DNA from: Rhizobium brockwellii
Lineage (GTDB): Bacteria > Pseudomonadota > Alphaproteobacteria > Rhizobiales > Rhizobiaceae
Length of the DNA: 64,000 nt
NCBI RefSeq assembly: GCF_000769405.2
Contig: NZ_CP053439.1
Span: 3,348,001-3,412,000 of the forward strand
Reading direction: 5' to 3'
A program made the position numbers and the translations under genes. Of this stretch, positions 7,344 through 15,149 are shown piece by piece. Under the pieces are notes generated by a model. That model searched no databases, had not been told where the DNA came from, and saw only the letters and a program-made list of their open reading frames with translations. How positions within the stretch are numbered: position 1 is the first letter of the stretch; each line of letters opens with the position of its first letter.

Positions 7344-7544
7344 ATGGAATTGCCAACCGAAATGATGGTTGAAAAGCCAGATAACTTTAAGCACGTGCCG
7401 CTGCAGAGCGAGCCTGCGGCGCAGCACCGGATAGTCGAAAGCGCGGATCTTTTCCGCGGCACGAACGAGATCATGATTAGACACGACGGCTTGGTCTATC
7501 GCCTGAAGATCACCCGTCAGGGCAAGCTCATTCTCAATAAGTAG
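7344..7544 (+). CDS. hmuP: HmuP/HemP family heme uptake regulator
   Basis: A short protein (66 residues from this start) with the full HemP signature near the C-terminus: SADLFRGTNEIMIRHDG, then YRLKITRQGKLILNK. In Sinorhizobium and Bradyrhizobium HmuP is needed, with Irr or RirA, for expression of heme uptake genes. It lies eight bases before hmuS and heads the hmuPSTUV operon. The start is uncertain: the frame is open to a TTG at 7308, and ATGs at 7344, 7362 and 7365 are possible; none has a strong ribosome site. The family call is secure. Confidence 0.85.
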   Translation: MELPTEMMVEKPDNFKHVPLQSEPAAQHRIVESADLFRGTNEIMIRHDGLVYRLKITRQGKLILNK

Positions 7545-7552
7545 GGTAGGAT

Positions 7553-8602
7553 ATGACTGAACAGACAAGACCGGCGCCAGCCGAAATCCGCGCGTTTCGC
7601 GCCGACAATCCGAAGATGCGCGAGCGCGATATCGCCGCCCAGCTGAAGATTTCCGAGGCCGCCCTCGTCGCCGCCGAAACCGGCATAAGCGTGACACGCA
7701 TCGATGGCAGTGCGCTGAAGCTTCTCGAACACGTGGCCGGCCTCGGCGAAGTGATGGCGCTGTCGCGCAACGAAAGTGCCGTGCACGAGAAGATCGGCGT
7801 CTACGAAAACATCAAGAGCGGCGCGCAGGCCGCGATCGTTCTCGGCGAGAATATCGATCTGCGCATCTTCCCGAGCCGCTGGGAGCATGGTTTCGCCGTA
7901 TCCAAGAAGGATGGCGATCAGGAGCGCCTCAGCCTGCAATATTTCGACAAGGCCGGCAACGCCGTGCACAAGGTGCACCTGCGCCCGAGCTCGAATATCG
8001 CGGCCTATCACGCGATCGTCGCCGAGCTGAAGCTGGAAGACCAATCGCAGGAATTTGTCGAGGCTGAAACCTCGAACGCCGCCGATGAGACCACTGACGT
8101 CAGCCGCGACGAGCTGCGCGACAACTGGAGCAAGCTCACCGATACGCATCAGTTCTTCGGCATGCTGAAGCGCCTGAAGATCGGCCGCCAGGCGGCCGTG
8201 CGGACCGTCGGCGACGACTATGCCTGGAAGCTCGACAACAGCGCGACGGCAGAGATGATGCATGCCTCGGTGAAATCCGGCCTGCCGATCATGTGCTTCG
8301 TCGCCAATGACGGCATCGTCCAGATCCATTCCGGCCCGATCTTCAACGTGCAGCCGATGGGACCGTGGATCAATATCATGGATCCGACCTTCCACCTGCA
8401 TCTGCGCCAGGATCACATCGCCGAGACCTGGGCCGTGCGCAAGCCGACCACGGACGGCCACGTCACCTCGCTGGAAGCTTACAATGCCGAAGGCGAGATG
8501 ATCATCCAGTTCTTCGGCAAGCGGCAGGAAGGTTCCGACGAACGCGCCGAGTGGCGCAAGATCATCGAAAACCTGCCGCGGGCAGCAAGTGTGGCCGCAT
8601 AA
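7553..8602 (+). CDS. hmuS: Hemin-degrading/hemin-transfer factor HmuS
   Basis: A 349-residue cytosolic protein of the HemS/ChuS/HmuS family, made of two structural repeats (about 1-170 and 180-345). Family members receive heme from the HmuTUV importer and store, transfer or degrade it. The MLKRLKIGRQAAVRTVGDDYAW segment and the closing FFGKRQEGSDERAEW are typical. Length is normal. It sits between hmuP and hmuT in the usual rhizobial order. Degradation in rhizobia is thought to be carried out mainly by HmuD/HmuQ, and a candidate for that enzyme lies 3 kb away. Confidence 0.92.
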   Translation: MTEQTRPAPAEIRAFRADNPKMRERDIAAQLKISEAALVAAETGISVTRIDGSALKLLEHVAGLGEVMALSRNESAVHEKIGVYENIKSGAQAAIVLGENIDLRIFPSRWEHGFAVSKKDGDQERLSLQYFDKAGNAVHKVHLRPSSNIAAYHAIVAELKLEDQSQEFVEAETSNAADETTDVSRDELRDNWSKLTDTHQFFGMLKRLKIGRQAAVRTVGDDYAWKLDNSATAEMMHASVKSGLPIMCFVANDGIVQIHSGPIFNVQPMGPWINIMDPTFHLHLRQDHIAETWAVRKPTTDGHVTSLEAYNAEGEMIIQFFGKRQEGSDERAEWRKIIENLPRAASVAA

Positions 8603-8613
8603 GGATCGCAACG

Positions 8614-9543
8614 ATGACGATGCGTAACAATCTCCGCCGGATCCGCCCTTGGGAACTGGCCCTGACGGCGGCCGTCATGGCGCTGCCGCTGATCCCGATG
8701 GCGCGGGCGGTCGACGGCTTTGCCTTCGTCCGCGCAGCCCATGCTGAGGAAAAGAAGTTCGACACGTCGCGCCTGGTTTCGGTCGGTGGCGACATCACCG
8801 AAATCGTCTATGCGCTCGGCGAGGAAAACCGGCTGATCGCCCGCGACACGACGAGCATCTATCCGGAGGCGGCGCTGAAGCTGCCCAATGTCGGTTACAT
8901 GCGCGCACTCTCGCCGGAAGGCATCCTCGCCATGAACCCGACGGCGATCATCGCCGTCGAAGGTTCGGGCCCGCAGGAGGCGCTGGCCGTGCTGAAAAAT
9001 ACCAGCGTGCCCTTCGAGTCCGTGCCGAGCGCCTTTACCCGCGACGGCATCATCGCCAAGATCGACCGTGTCGGCACATTGCTCGGCGTGCCCGACAAGG
9101 CGAAGGCGCTTGAAGAAAAGGTCTCAGCCGATCTCGACGCGGCGATCGCCGATGCCGAAAAGCGCCCGGAGGCCGAGCGCAAGCGCGTTCTCTTCATCCT
9201 CAGCGCCCAGAACGGCCGGATCATGGCATCGGGCACCGGCACGGCCGCCGATGGCATCGTCAAGCTCGCCGGCGCCATCAATGCCGTCGGCGCATTCCCG
9301 GGCTACAAGCCGCTGACGGACGAGGCGATCATCGAAGCCAAGCCCGACATCATCCTGATGATGAACCGCGGCGATGGCGCCGGCACCAAGAACGAGGACC
9401 TGCTGGCTCAGCCGGCGATCGCGCTGACACCGGCAGGTGAGAAAAAAGCGATCATCCGAATGGATGGCGTTTACCTGCTCGGCTTCGGCCCGCGCACTGC
9501 CGCCGCCGCGCGTGAGCTCAACACGGCGATCTACGGGGGCTGA
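8614..9543 (+). CDS. hmuT: Periplasmic hemin-binding protein HmuT
   Basis: A 309-residue class III (BtuF-like) binding protein. The ATG at 8614 gives a basic leader and a hydrophobic stretch (about residues 12-28) that reads as a signal peptide with cleavage after HAEEK or nearby. The domain begins RLVSVGGDITEIVYALGEENRLIARDTTS, as in heme binding proteins, and shows LPNVGYMRALSPEGILAMNPTAI. It delivers hemin to the HmuUV importer. The frame extends further upstream into hmuS, but the signal peptide fixes the start. It ends two bases before hmuU. Confidence 0.9.
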   Translation: MTMRNNLRRIRPWELALTAAVMALPLIPMARAVDGFAFVRAAHAEEKKFDTSRLVSVGGDITEIVYALGEENRLIARDTTSIYPEAALKLPNVGYMRALSPEGILAMNPTAIIAVEGSGPQEALAVLKNTSVPFESVPSAFTRDGIIAKIDRVGTLLGVPDKAKALEEKVSADLDAAIADAEKRPEAERKRVLFILSAQNGRIMASGTGTAADGIVKLAGAINAVGAFPGYKPLTDEAIIEAKPDIILMMNRGDGAGTKNEDLLAQPAIALTPAGEKKAIIRMDGVYLLGFGPRTAAAARELNTAIYGG

Positions 9544-9545
9544 TC

Positions 9546-10658
9546 ATGGCCCTGCCGCAAGCCATGATGGAACGAAGGCGATCATTCCCGATCGCGGACA
9601 TCCGCGAAATCAGGCAGGCCGGCGACAGGACGCGGCTCGCCTTGCTGGCGCTCGCTCTGCTCGTCGCCGGCTCGGTCTTCTCAATGCTGTTTTCGGTGAC
9701 GACAGGCGCCTCGGATGTCTCGATCCTCGACGTGATCAGCAACATCGCCGGCTCCGAGGCGGCGCTCAGCACGCGTGACCGGATCATCATCTTCGATATC
9801 CGCCTGCCGAGAGCGATCCTTGGTTTCCTGATCGGCGCCTCGCTGGCCGTCTCCGGTACGGTGATGCAGGGCCTGTTCCGCAATCCGCTAGCCGATCCCG
9901 GCCTCGTCGGCGTCTCCTCCGGCGCAAGCTTCGGCGCAGTCGCGATGATCGTGCTCGGCGGCGGCATCGCAGCTCCACTAGAGGCTCTTCTCGGCATCTA
10001 CGCTCTGCCGGCAGCTGCTTTCGGCGGCGGCCTCGTCACGACGCTGCTGCTCTACAGGATCGCCACCCGTCATGGCCAGACCTCGGTGGCGACGATGCTG
10101 CTTGCCGGCATCGCGCTCGGCGCGCTCGCCCTCGCCACAACAGGACTGCTGATCTACATGGCCAACGACCAGCAGCTGCGCGACCTGACCTTCTGGAGCA
10201 TGGGCTCGCTTGCCGGCGCCACATGGACGAAGATCGCCGCCGCCACTCCGATCATCCTGTTGTCCTTCACCGCCCTGCCCTTCATGGCCCGCGGCCTCAA
10301 TGCCATCACGCTCGGCGAGGCGGCCGCCTTTCATATGGGCGTGCCGGTGCAGCGGCTGAAGAATGTCGCGATCGTCGGCGTCGCTGCGGCGACCGGCGCG
10401 TCCGTTGCCGTCAGCGGCGGCATCGGTTTCGTCGGGATCGTCGTGCCGCATATCCTGCGCATGGCGATCGGTCCCGACCATCGTTTTCTGCTGCCGGCCG
10501 CAGCTCTTCTCGGCGGCTCCCTGCTGATCTTCGCGGATGTCCTGGCGCGCACCCTGGTTGCCCCGGCCGAGCTGCCGATCGGCATCATCACCGCGGCGGT
10601 CGGCGGACCGTTCTTCCTGTGGATCCTGCTGAGGCAGCGTTCGCGCCTTGCCCTGTGA
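9546..10658 (+). CDS. hmuU: Hemin ABC transporter permease HmuU
   Basis: A 370-residue FecCD-family permease with about nine or ten predicted membrane helices. The first helix follows a cytosolic tail of about 35 residues. Family landmarks are DIRLPRAILGFLIGASLAVSG, GLFRNPLADPGLVGVSSGA and, near the end, GFVGIVVPHILRM with the coupling segment for HmuV. As a homodimer with HmuV it forms the inner-membrane hemin importer. Spaced two bases after hmuT and 12 bases before the hmuV GTG, so clearly operonic. Confidence 0.92.
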   Translation: MALPQAMMERRRSFPIADIREIRQAGDRTRLALLALALLVAGSVFSMLFSVTTGASDVSILDVISNIAGSEAALSTRDRIIIFDIRLPRAILGFLIGASLAVSGTVMQGLFRNPLADPGLVGVSSGASFGAVAMIVLGGGIAAPLEALLGIYALPAAAFGGGLVTTLLLYRIATRHGQTSVATMLLAGIALGALALATTGLLIYMANDQQLRDLTFWSMGSLAGATWTKIAAATPIILLSFTALPFMARGLNAITLGEAAAFHMGVPVQRLKNVAIVGVAAATGASVAVSGGIGFVGIVVPHILRMAIGPDHRFLLPAAALLGGSLLIFADVLARTLVAPAELPIGIITAAVGGPFFLWILLRQRSRLAL

Positions 10659-10670
10659 GCGATGTCGTGA

Positions 10671-11489
10671 GTGACCCCCGTGAGTGACATTGCGATGATC
10701 GAAGTTTCCGGCGTCTCCGTGCGCCTTTCCGGCAAAACCATCATTAGCGACGTCACTTTTACGGCAAATGCCGGCGAGCTGACGGCGATTGCCGGGCCGA
10801 ACGGCTCCGGCAAGACGACGACGATGAAAGCCATTTCCGGCGAACTTGCCTATGGCGGCTCGGTGCGCATCGGCGACGACGAAGTAAAGGCGCTGAAACC
10901 CTGGCAGCTTGCCGCCATTCGTGGCGTGCTGCCGCAGGCAAGCACCATCTCCTTTCCCTTCACCGTGCGCGAGATCGTCCGCATGGGCCTGACGTCAGGC
11001 CTCAACCTGCATCCCGACAAGGCCGAGCAGACGGCAGCGGCAGCGCTTGCCTCCGTCGACTTGACCGGCTTCGAAGGCCGTTTCTATCAGGAACTCTCCG
11101 GCGGCGAGCAGCAGCGTGTGCAGCTTGCCCGCGTGCTCTGCCAGATCGCCGAGCCCATCGTCGACGGCAAGCCCTGCTGGCTGCTGCTCGACGAGCCGGT
11201 CTCAAGCCTCGACATCAGCCACCAGCTGACCATCATGACGCTCGCCCGCAATTTCTGCGAACGCGGCGGCGGTGTCATCGCCGTCATGCACGATCTCAAC
11301 CTGACGGCGCTCTTTGCCGACCGCATCGTGCTGATGAAATCCGGCCGCCTCGCCGCCGCCGGCAACATCGGCGAAGTGCTGACGAACAAAACGATGCTCT
11401 CGGTGTTCGGCTGCGCGCTGCGCATCAACCAGGTGCCGGTCGATGGCACGCCCTTCGTGCTCGCCCACAGCGCCATTTCCCGCCCCTGA
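10671..11489 (+). CDS. hmuV: Hemin ABC transporter ATP-binding protein HmuV
   Basis: A 272-residue ABC ATPase. Walker A is GPNGSGKTT (about residues 42-50), the signature is LSGGEQQRV and Walker B is LLLDEPVSSLD, followed by the switch histidine (MHDLN). This is the last gene of hmuPSTUV. Start choice is open: GTG at 10671, GTG at 10680 or ATG at 10695 (MIEVSG) are all in frame; the ATG matches the usual beginning of HmuV but lacks a visible ribosome site. Powers hemin import with HmuU. Confidence 0.92.
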   Translation: MTPVSDIAMIEVSGVSVRLSGKTIISDVTFTANAGELTAIAGPNGSGKTTTMKAISGELAYGGSVRIGDDEVKALKPWQLAAIRGVLPQASTISFPFTVREIVRMGLTSGLNLHPDKAEQTAAAALASVDLTGFEGRFYQELSGGEQQRVQLARVLCQIAEPIVDGKPCWLLLDEPVSSLDISHQLTIMTLARNFCERGGGVIAVMHDLNLTALFADRIVLMKSGRLAAAGNIGEVLTNKTMLSVFGCALRINQVPVDGTPFVLAHSAISRP

Positions 11490-11502
11490 ACACCGCGCGA
11501 GC

Positions 11503-11527
11503 GGAACTTTTGATCGCCCGGCACGTT
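11503..11527 (+). promoter_or_regulatory. EcfG-type general stress promoter in front of the DUF883 gene
   Basis: GGAAC (11503-11507), a 16-base spacer and CGTT (11524-11527) match the alphaproteobacterial EcfG promoter. It lies about 110 bases before the DUF883 start and just past hmuV. The spacer overlaps the left arm of an 11-bp inverted repeat (ATCGCCCGGCA at 11513-11523 with its complement at 11549-11559), which may act as a weak hmuV terminator. Confidence 0.75.
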
Positions 11528-11637
11528 GTCGGCAGTGATCTGGGTCAATGCCGGGCGATATCATTCATGCAACGGACGGTGGTGACCCTCGTGCCAAATA
11601 GGCGGGCTTGCGCGCGCCCCAGCCAATGGAGACAGCC

Positions 11638-11982
11638 ATGAGCTATTCTATCTTCCAGTCCGGCCGCAGCCGCCGCAACGGGACCTTCCACAATTTGGAA
11701 TCCGGCATCGAGGAGCAGGTCGAGGCGCTGCGCGGCGAGCTCGCGGAACTGACGCGTCTCGTCGGCAAGAGCTCACGCCACCAGAGCGAAAAAATCCGCA
11801 GCCAGGCCGGTGCCGGCTATGAGGAACTGCTCGGCCGCAGCGAGGATCTGCTGCGCGAATTGCAGCACGGCTATGAGCGCGGCGCGACGGAAATGCGCGA
11901 TACCGTGCGCAAGCATCCGCTGGCAACCATCGGCGCTGCAGCCGCTTTCGGCCTTGCCATCGCCTTCCTCGCCCGGCGCTGA
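11638..11982 (+). CDS. DUF883 (ElaB/YqjD-like) membrane-anchored stress protein
   Basis: A 114-residue protein: a charged helical region (about 15-90, likely coiled coil) followed by one C-terminal transmembrane helix (about 93-110, TIGAAAAFGLAIAFLA) and a short basic end. This is the DUF883 layout; E. coli relatives bind ribosomes at the inner membrane in stationary phase. The start at 11638 has a GGAG ribosome site. The EcfG promoter upstream places it in the general stress response, whose regulators lie 1.5-3.5 kb away. Followed nine bases later by a second small membrane protein. Confidence 0.82.
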   Translation: MSYSIFQSGRSRRNGTFHNLESGIEEQVEALRGELAELTRLVGKSSRHQSEKIRSQAGAGYEELLGRSEDLLRELQHGYERGATEMRDTVRKHPLATIGAAAAFGLAIAFLARR

Positions 11983-11991
11983 GGAAGCGCG

Positions 11992-12393
11992 ATGCTATTT
12001 TCGATCCTCAGCCTGCTGACGGGGGCAAGCGTGCACCGGACCGTTGCGCGCGCAAAGCGCAATGGCATCTTCATTGCGCTTGCCGTGCTCTTACTTCTCA
12101 CCGCCTACGCGCTGGCCGTCACCGCCGGCGCCGTCTGGCTCGCCGGCATCTACGGCCCGGTCGGAGCTGCCCTCTTCCTGGCCGCCTGCGCGCTGCTGAT
12201 CGCAATCATCGCCCTGGTGGCGATGTCAATCATCAACGCCCGGGAAGCACGCCGCGCCCGTGAACGCCGTGCGTCGCTCGAATCGCTGGCAACGGTGGGG
12301 CTCGGTCTTATCCGCGCCCAGCCGCTGCTGACCGCCGGTGTTCTGGCAGCAATCGTCGCCGCCAATCTGGTGGGGTCAAAGCGCGAGGATTGA
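11992..12393 (+). CDS. Small membrane protein, holin-superfamily-like
   Basis: A 133-residue protein with two strong central helices (about residues 24-49 and 55-80), a charged arginine-rich loop (REARRARERRAS) and a third hydrophobic segment near the C-terminus (about 108-126). It resembles the proteins that accompany DUF883 genes and are often called phage-holin-family or DUF1469-like; no lytic gene is nearby, so a real holin is unlikely. Probably in an operon with the DUF883 gene and under the same EcfG promoter. Function unknown. Confidence 0.75.
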   Translation: MLFSILSLLTGASVHRTVARAKRNGIFIALAVLLLLTAYALAVTAGAVWLAGIYGPVGAALFLAACALLIAIIALVAMSIINAREARRARERRASLESLATVGLGLIRAQPLLTAGVLAAIVAANLVGSKRED

Positions 12394-12770
12394 TGCCTGG
12401 GACAAGGCCGCCCCGCACCAAAACCAGGGAGAAGGCCACTCAATTGGTATGGGATGGATGCTTTAACGGCTCATCCCATCTCTCCAGCCTTCAGTTCCTG
12501 GTGTCCGGAGCGGCGCGCGAAGTCCACTCATGCTTCGGCCGTTGAGCATCAAGCCAGAGGAGTCTGGGGCAGGCCAGAGCGGGATAGCTGCTCTCCAGAC
12601 CGATTGCCAGCCCCTCGGGAGAGTTTTATCTTGGGTGGGTATAGGCTATGCAACGTTGTCTACGGTTTGAGAGTTCGTGGACAACCGCTCATGAACGCCG
12701 GTGCTGGCAGCGATCATCGCAACCACCTCCTCGTGCGCCAATGAAAAATTAGGCAAGGACGGTCAGCCCA

Positions 12771-12912
12771 TCCTCGCTCATTCGTGTGCCCGTCACAGTA
12801 ATCCAGCCACGGCGCGTCCGCGCCGTGAGTGAACCAATACCAAGTGGAAAGAGTCTTTCGCGCCCAAGGACTTGGGCGCACTGGATTCCTGCGACAAGCA
12901 CAGGAATGAGGA
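12771..12912. repeat. Palindromic mosaic repeat, copy 2, reverse orientation
   Basis: Carries the same segments as the element at 3977-4114 in inverse order: the CACGGCGC-type hairpin first, then CGCCCAAG/CTTGGGCG, with eroded CATTCnTGTG ends. The terminal repeats have several mismatches, unlike copy 1. Confidence 0.8.
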
Positions 12913-12984
12913 TGAGAGGTAGTGCCTCGAATGGCCGTCCCATCCCGTGGAGCCCGTCCTTCTCCCCACCCTTCAACGCAAAAA

Positions 12985-13014
12985 AAAGCCGGCTCCCCGA
13001 AGGTAGCCGGCTTT
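12985..13014 (-). terminator. Intrinsic terminator of nepR-ecfG
   Basis: AAAGCCGGCT and AGCCGGCTTT form a 10-bp stem with a 10-base loop. Read on the minus strand the stem runs into a T-run, 20 bases after the ecfG stop. Confidence 0.85.
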
Positions 13015-13034
13015 CCTCCCAAATATAACTCTTG

Positions 13035-13592
13035 TCAGAACGCGAAAGCCTTCGATGTCAGTGGCGCCGAAGTGGCGTCGGGGCCGAAATCGGCCTCGCC
13101 TGAAATCTGCAGCAACTCCTGCAGCCGCTGACGGGCCCGGTTGACGCGGCTCTTGATCGTGCCCACGGCGCAGCCGCAGATTTCGGCCGCCTCCTCGTAG
13201 GAGAAACCCGAGGCGCCGACGAGGATGATCGCCTCGCGTTGATCCGGCGGCAACTGGTCGAGTGCTTTCTTGAAGTCCTGCAGATCGAGCGCGCCATATT
13301 GCGAGGGGTGCATCGCCATCGATTCGGTGAACAGCCCGTCGCTGTCCTGCACTTCGCGGCCGCTCTTGCGCATCTGGCTGTAGAGTTCGTTGCGCAGGAT
13401 CGTAAAGAGCCAGGCCTTCATATTGGTGCCCATCTCGAAATGATCCTGTTTGGCCCAGGCTTTCATGATGGTGTCCTGGACGAGATCGTCGGCACGGTCG
13501 TGCCGTCCGATAAGCGAGATCGCGAAGGCGCGAAGGCTTGGGAGTGCCGCCAGCAGTTCCCGCTTGAAGCTGGGTTGCGATTTGTCTTCCAT
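13035..13592 (-). CDS. ecfG: General stress ECF sigma factor EcfG
   Basis: A 185-residue ECF sigma factor of the EcfG (ECF15) group. Region 2 is about residues 12-75 (DRADDLVQDTIMKAW, then MKAWLFTILRNELYSQMRK) and region 4 about 110-165 (LPPDQREAIILVGASGFSYEEAAEICGCAVGTIKSRVNRARQRL). It directs transcription from GGAAC-N16/17-CGTT promoters and is held inactive by NepR until phosphorylated PhyR takes NepR away. nepR lies ten bases upstream, phyR is divergent, and matching promoters are found in front of phyR, the neighbouring kinase and the DUF883 gene. An intrinsic terminator follows. Confidence 0.94.
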   Translation of the reverse strand: MEDKSQPSFKRELLAALPSLRAFAISLIGRHDRADDLVQDTIMKAWAKQDHFEMGTNMKAWLFTILRNELYSQMRKSGREVQDSDGLFTESMAMHPSQYGALDLQDFKKALDQLPPDQREAIILVGASGFSYEEAAEICGCAVGTIKSRVNRARQRLQELLQISGEADFGPDATSAPLTSKAFAF

Positions 13593-13602
13593 GCGGGCGA
13601 TC

Positions 13603-13809
13603 CTATTCGGCCATCTTGGCAGAAGCCATCATTTCAGCATGGTCGAGCTTTTCGAGAAGGTCGAGAAAACGATCGGGAATCGCCTCATCCTGTGCGGCCG
13701 AATAGAGCGACCGTAGCCTGACGCCGATCTGGTTGTTCGGGTCCAGGATGTCGCTTGCCCGCAGCTCCAGCTTTCGCTGATCGGCTGCTTCTTTCTTGCG
13801 TGTAGTCAT
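13603..13809 (-). CDS. nepR: Anti-sigma factor NepR
   Basis: A 68-residue anti-sigma factor. The NepR core is plain: NNQIGVRLRSLYSAAQDEAI then PDRFLDLLEKLD (about residues 25-57). It binds EcfG and, in competition, the sigma-like domain of phosphorylated PhyR. The ATG at 13809 (MTTRKKEA) is preferred; the frame is open to 13884, but that part would be encoded by a palindromic repeat. First gene of the nepR-ecfG operon, divergent from phyR. Confidence 0.92.
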   Translation of the reverse strand: MTTRKKEAADQRKLELRASDILDPNNQIGVRLRSLYSAAQDEAIPDRFLDLLEKLDHAEMMASAKMAE

Positions 13810-13839
13810 CAATTCGTCTTCTCGCCGGTTGTCTGTTCC

Positions 13840-13953
13840 AGAGCATGATGCCGAAAAGTGTGAGCGGTTTTCGGATGACATCATGCTCTAACTTTTTAAT
13901 TTAGAACAGGATTCAGATTTTAGGCCGGCCCGGCCTAAAATCATCCTGTTCTA
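13840..13953. repeat. Rhizobial two-hairpin palindromic repeat (family A, copy 1)
   Basis: Hairpin one pairs AGAGCATGATG with CATCATGCTCT around a GCGGTTTTCGG-type loop (13840-13891). Hairpin two pairs TAGAACAGGAT with ATCCTGTTCTA and has an inner perfect stem TTTTAGGCCGG/CCGGCCTAAAA. Related copies lie at 35170-35278, 43180-43227 and 62949-63000. Confidence 0.8.
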
Positions 13954-14109
13954 GGGGGCGTGGATGGGATCGAACACGATTTCAACCATCGACATCGAAC
14001 GTTCCGTTGTCGATGTCTATGGTATTTGTCGCTGGATGGGTCAAAACGCTTCGCCCTTTCTTCGTCGGCTGGAATAATGCGGGGCAACGAAAAAAGTTCC
14101 TGCCGATCC

Positions 14110-14134
14110 GGAACTTTTTTATCAAGGCGGCGTT
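14110..14134 (+). promoter_or_regulatory. EcfG promoter of phyR
   Basis: GGAAC (14110-14114), a 16-base spacer and CGTT (14131-14134), 45 bases before the phyR start. This gives positive feedback of the stress response on its own activator. Confidence 0.85.
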
Positions 14135-14179
14135 AACCGCTCATTGAAGCCAATGCCGGCCTGTATGCAGGAGCCATGA

Positions 14180-14974
14180 ATGACACTTTCTACTCGGATT
14201 GCGCCGCACCTTCCTTATCTGCGCCGCTATTCTCGCGCCCTTACCGGCACTCAGACTTCGGGCGACGCCTATGTCGCCGCCGTTCTCGAAGCCATCATCG
14301 CCGATCTGTCGATTTTCCCGGATACGGCGAATGACCGGGTCGCACTCTACAAACTGTTCACGCAACTGTTTGGTTCCACCGCAGTCCAGATTCCAGAGCC
14401 GACCTCGCCCTATGCCTGGGAGCAACGCGCCACGCTGAACCTTTCCAAGGTATCGCCGCGCGCCCGTCAGGCCTTCCTGCTCGCCTCCGTGGAGAACTTC
14501 CGCGTCGCTGAAATCGCCGAAATCCTGGCAACCGAGGAACAGGATGTCATGCGTCTGCTCGACGTGGCGTCGCAGGAGATTTCCCGTCAGGTCGCAACCG
14601 ATATCATGATCATCGAGGACGAACCGCTGATCGCCATGGATATCGAGCAGATGGTCGAGAGCCTCGGCCATCGCGTCACCGGCATTGCCCGGACGCATGC
14701 CGAGGCCGTGGCGCTCTACAATAAGACCAAGCCGAGCATGGTGCTGGCCGACATCCAGCTTGCCGACGGCAGCTCCGGTATCGACGCAGTCAACGACATC
14801 CTCAAGACGTCGAGTGTGCCGGTGATCTTCATCACCGCTTTCCCGGAACGGCTTCTGACCGGCGAGCGCCCGGAACCGACTTTCCTTGTCACCAAGCCCT
14901 TCAATCCCGACATGGTCAAGGCACTGATCAGCCAGGCTCTTTTCTTCAATGAATCGACCAGAGTAGCTGCCTGA
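14180..14974 (+). CDS. phyR: General stress response regulator PhyR
   Basis: A 264-residue PhyR. An N-terminal ECF-sigma-like domain (about 1-130) mimics EcfG and binds NepR; the C-terminal receiver domain (about 142-260) has acidic pocket E146/D147, phosphoacceptor D191 (VLADIQLADGSSG), T219 in FITAFPERLLTG and K239 in VTKPF. On phosphorylation it releases EcfG from NepR. Divergent from nepR-ecfG, with its own EcfG promoter, and followed by an HWE-type kinase that is the likely phosphate donor. Confidence 0.95.
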   Translation: MTLSTRIAPHLPYLRRYSRALTGTQTSGDAYVAAVLEAIIADLSIFPDTANDRVALYKLFTQLFGSTAVQIPEPTSPYAWEQRATLNLSKVSPRARQAFLLASVENFRVAEIAEILATEEQDVMRLLDVASQEISRQVATDIMIIEDEPLIAMDIEQMVESLGHRVTGIARTHAEAVALYNKTKPSMVLADIQLADGSSGIDAVNDILKTSSVPVIFITAFPERLLTGERPEPTFLVTKPFNPDMVKALISQALFFNESTRVAA

Positions 14975-14994
14975 GACGCAATTTTCCGGCCTTC

Positions 14995-15020
14995 GGAACC
15001 AAATCGCCAAAGCAGGCGTT
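14995..15020 (+). promoter_or_regulatory. EcfG promoter of the HWE kinase gene
   Basis: GGAAC (14995-14999), a 17-base spacer and CGTT (15017-15020). A transcript from here would start near 15026-15030. That rules out translation from the upstream in-frame codon at 15024 and supports the GTG at 15150. Confidence 0.75.
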
Positions 15021-15149
15021 CCGGTGCTACCGGGACGCTTCGGTAGCTTTAACGGTTTTTTGCAGCGCTTTGTTCTAGAGTTGGCAGGCGGTGTCTGTAA
15101 GGGCGCTCCCTTCAGCGACGTTCAAGATGTCACAAGGAAAGGCGGCCGC

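Larger units (their letters stand above)
12394..13034. other. Intergenic region of 641 bases holding a repeat and the ecfG terminator
   Basis: No convincing gene. The first 370 bases show no motif I can name. The second half contains the palindromic mosaic copy 2 and, at its right end, the terminator of ecfG. Confidence 0.6.
13810..14179. other. 370-base divergent region between nepR and phyR
   Basis: Contains the two-hairpin repeat 13840-13953 close to nepR and the EcfG promoter of phyR at 14110-14134. On the minus strand GGAAC (14096-14092 region), a 16-base spacer and CATT give a weaker EcfG-like match that could serve nepR-ecfG. No small gene seen. Confidence 0.5.

Noticed and set aside
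11992..12393. Phage holin as sign of a prophage
   Set aside because: No other phage genes are near; the protein is paired with a DUF883 stress gene, so the holin label is only a superfamily resemblance.
13810..13884. Longer nepR starting at 13884
   Set aside because: The added 25 residues are coded by a palindromic repeat found elsewhere in non-coding DNA, and NepR proteins normally start near 13809.
13945..14060. EcfG-type promoter for nepR-ecfG near 13990-14020
   Set aside because: A GGAAC is present on the minus strand, but no CGTT lies at a 16-17 base distance; the weaker GGAAC-N16-CATT near 14090 is only noted.
15024..15149. Longer HWE kinase starting at 15024
   Set aside because: The EcfG promoter at 14995-15020 would start transcription at or after this codon; the GTG at 15150 has a good ribosome site.
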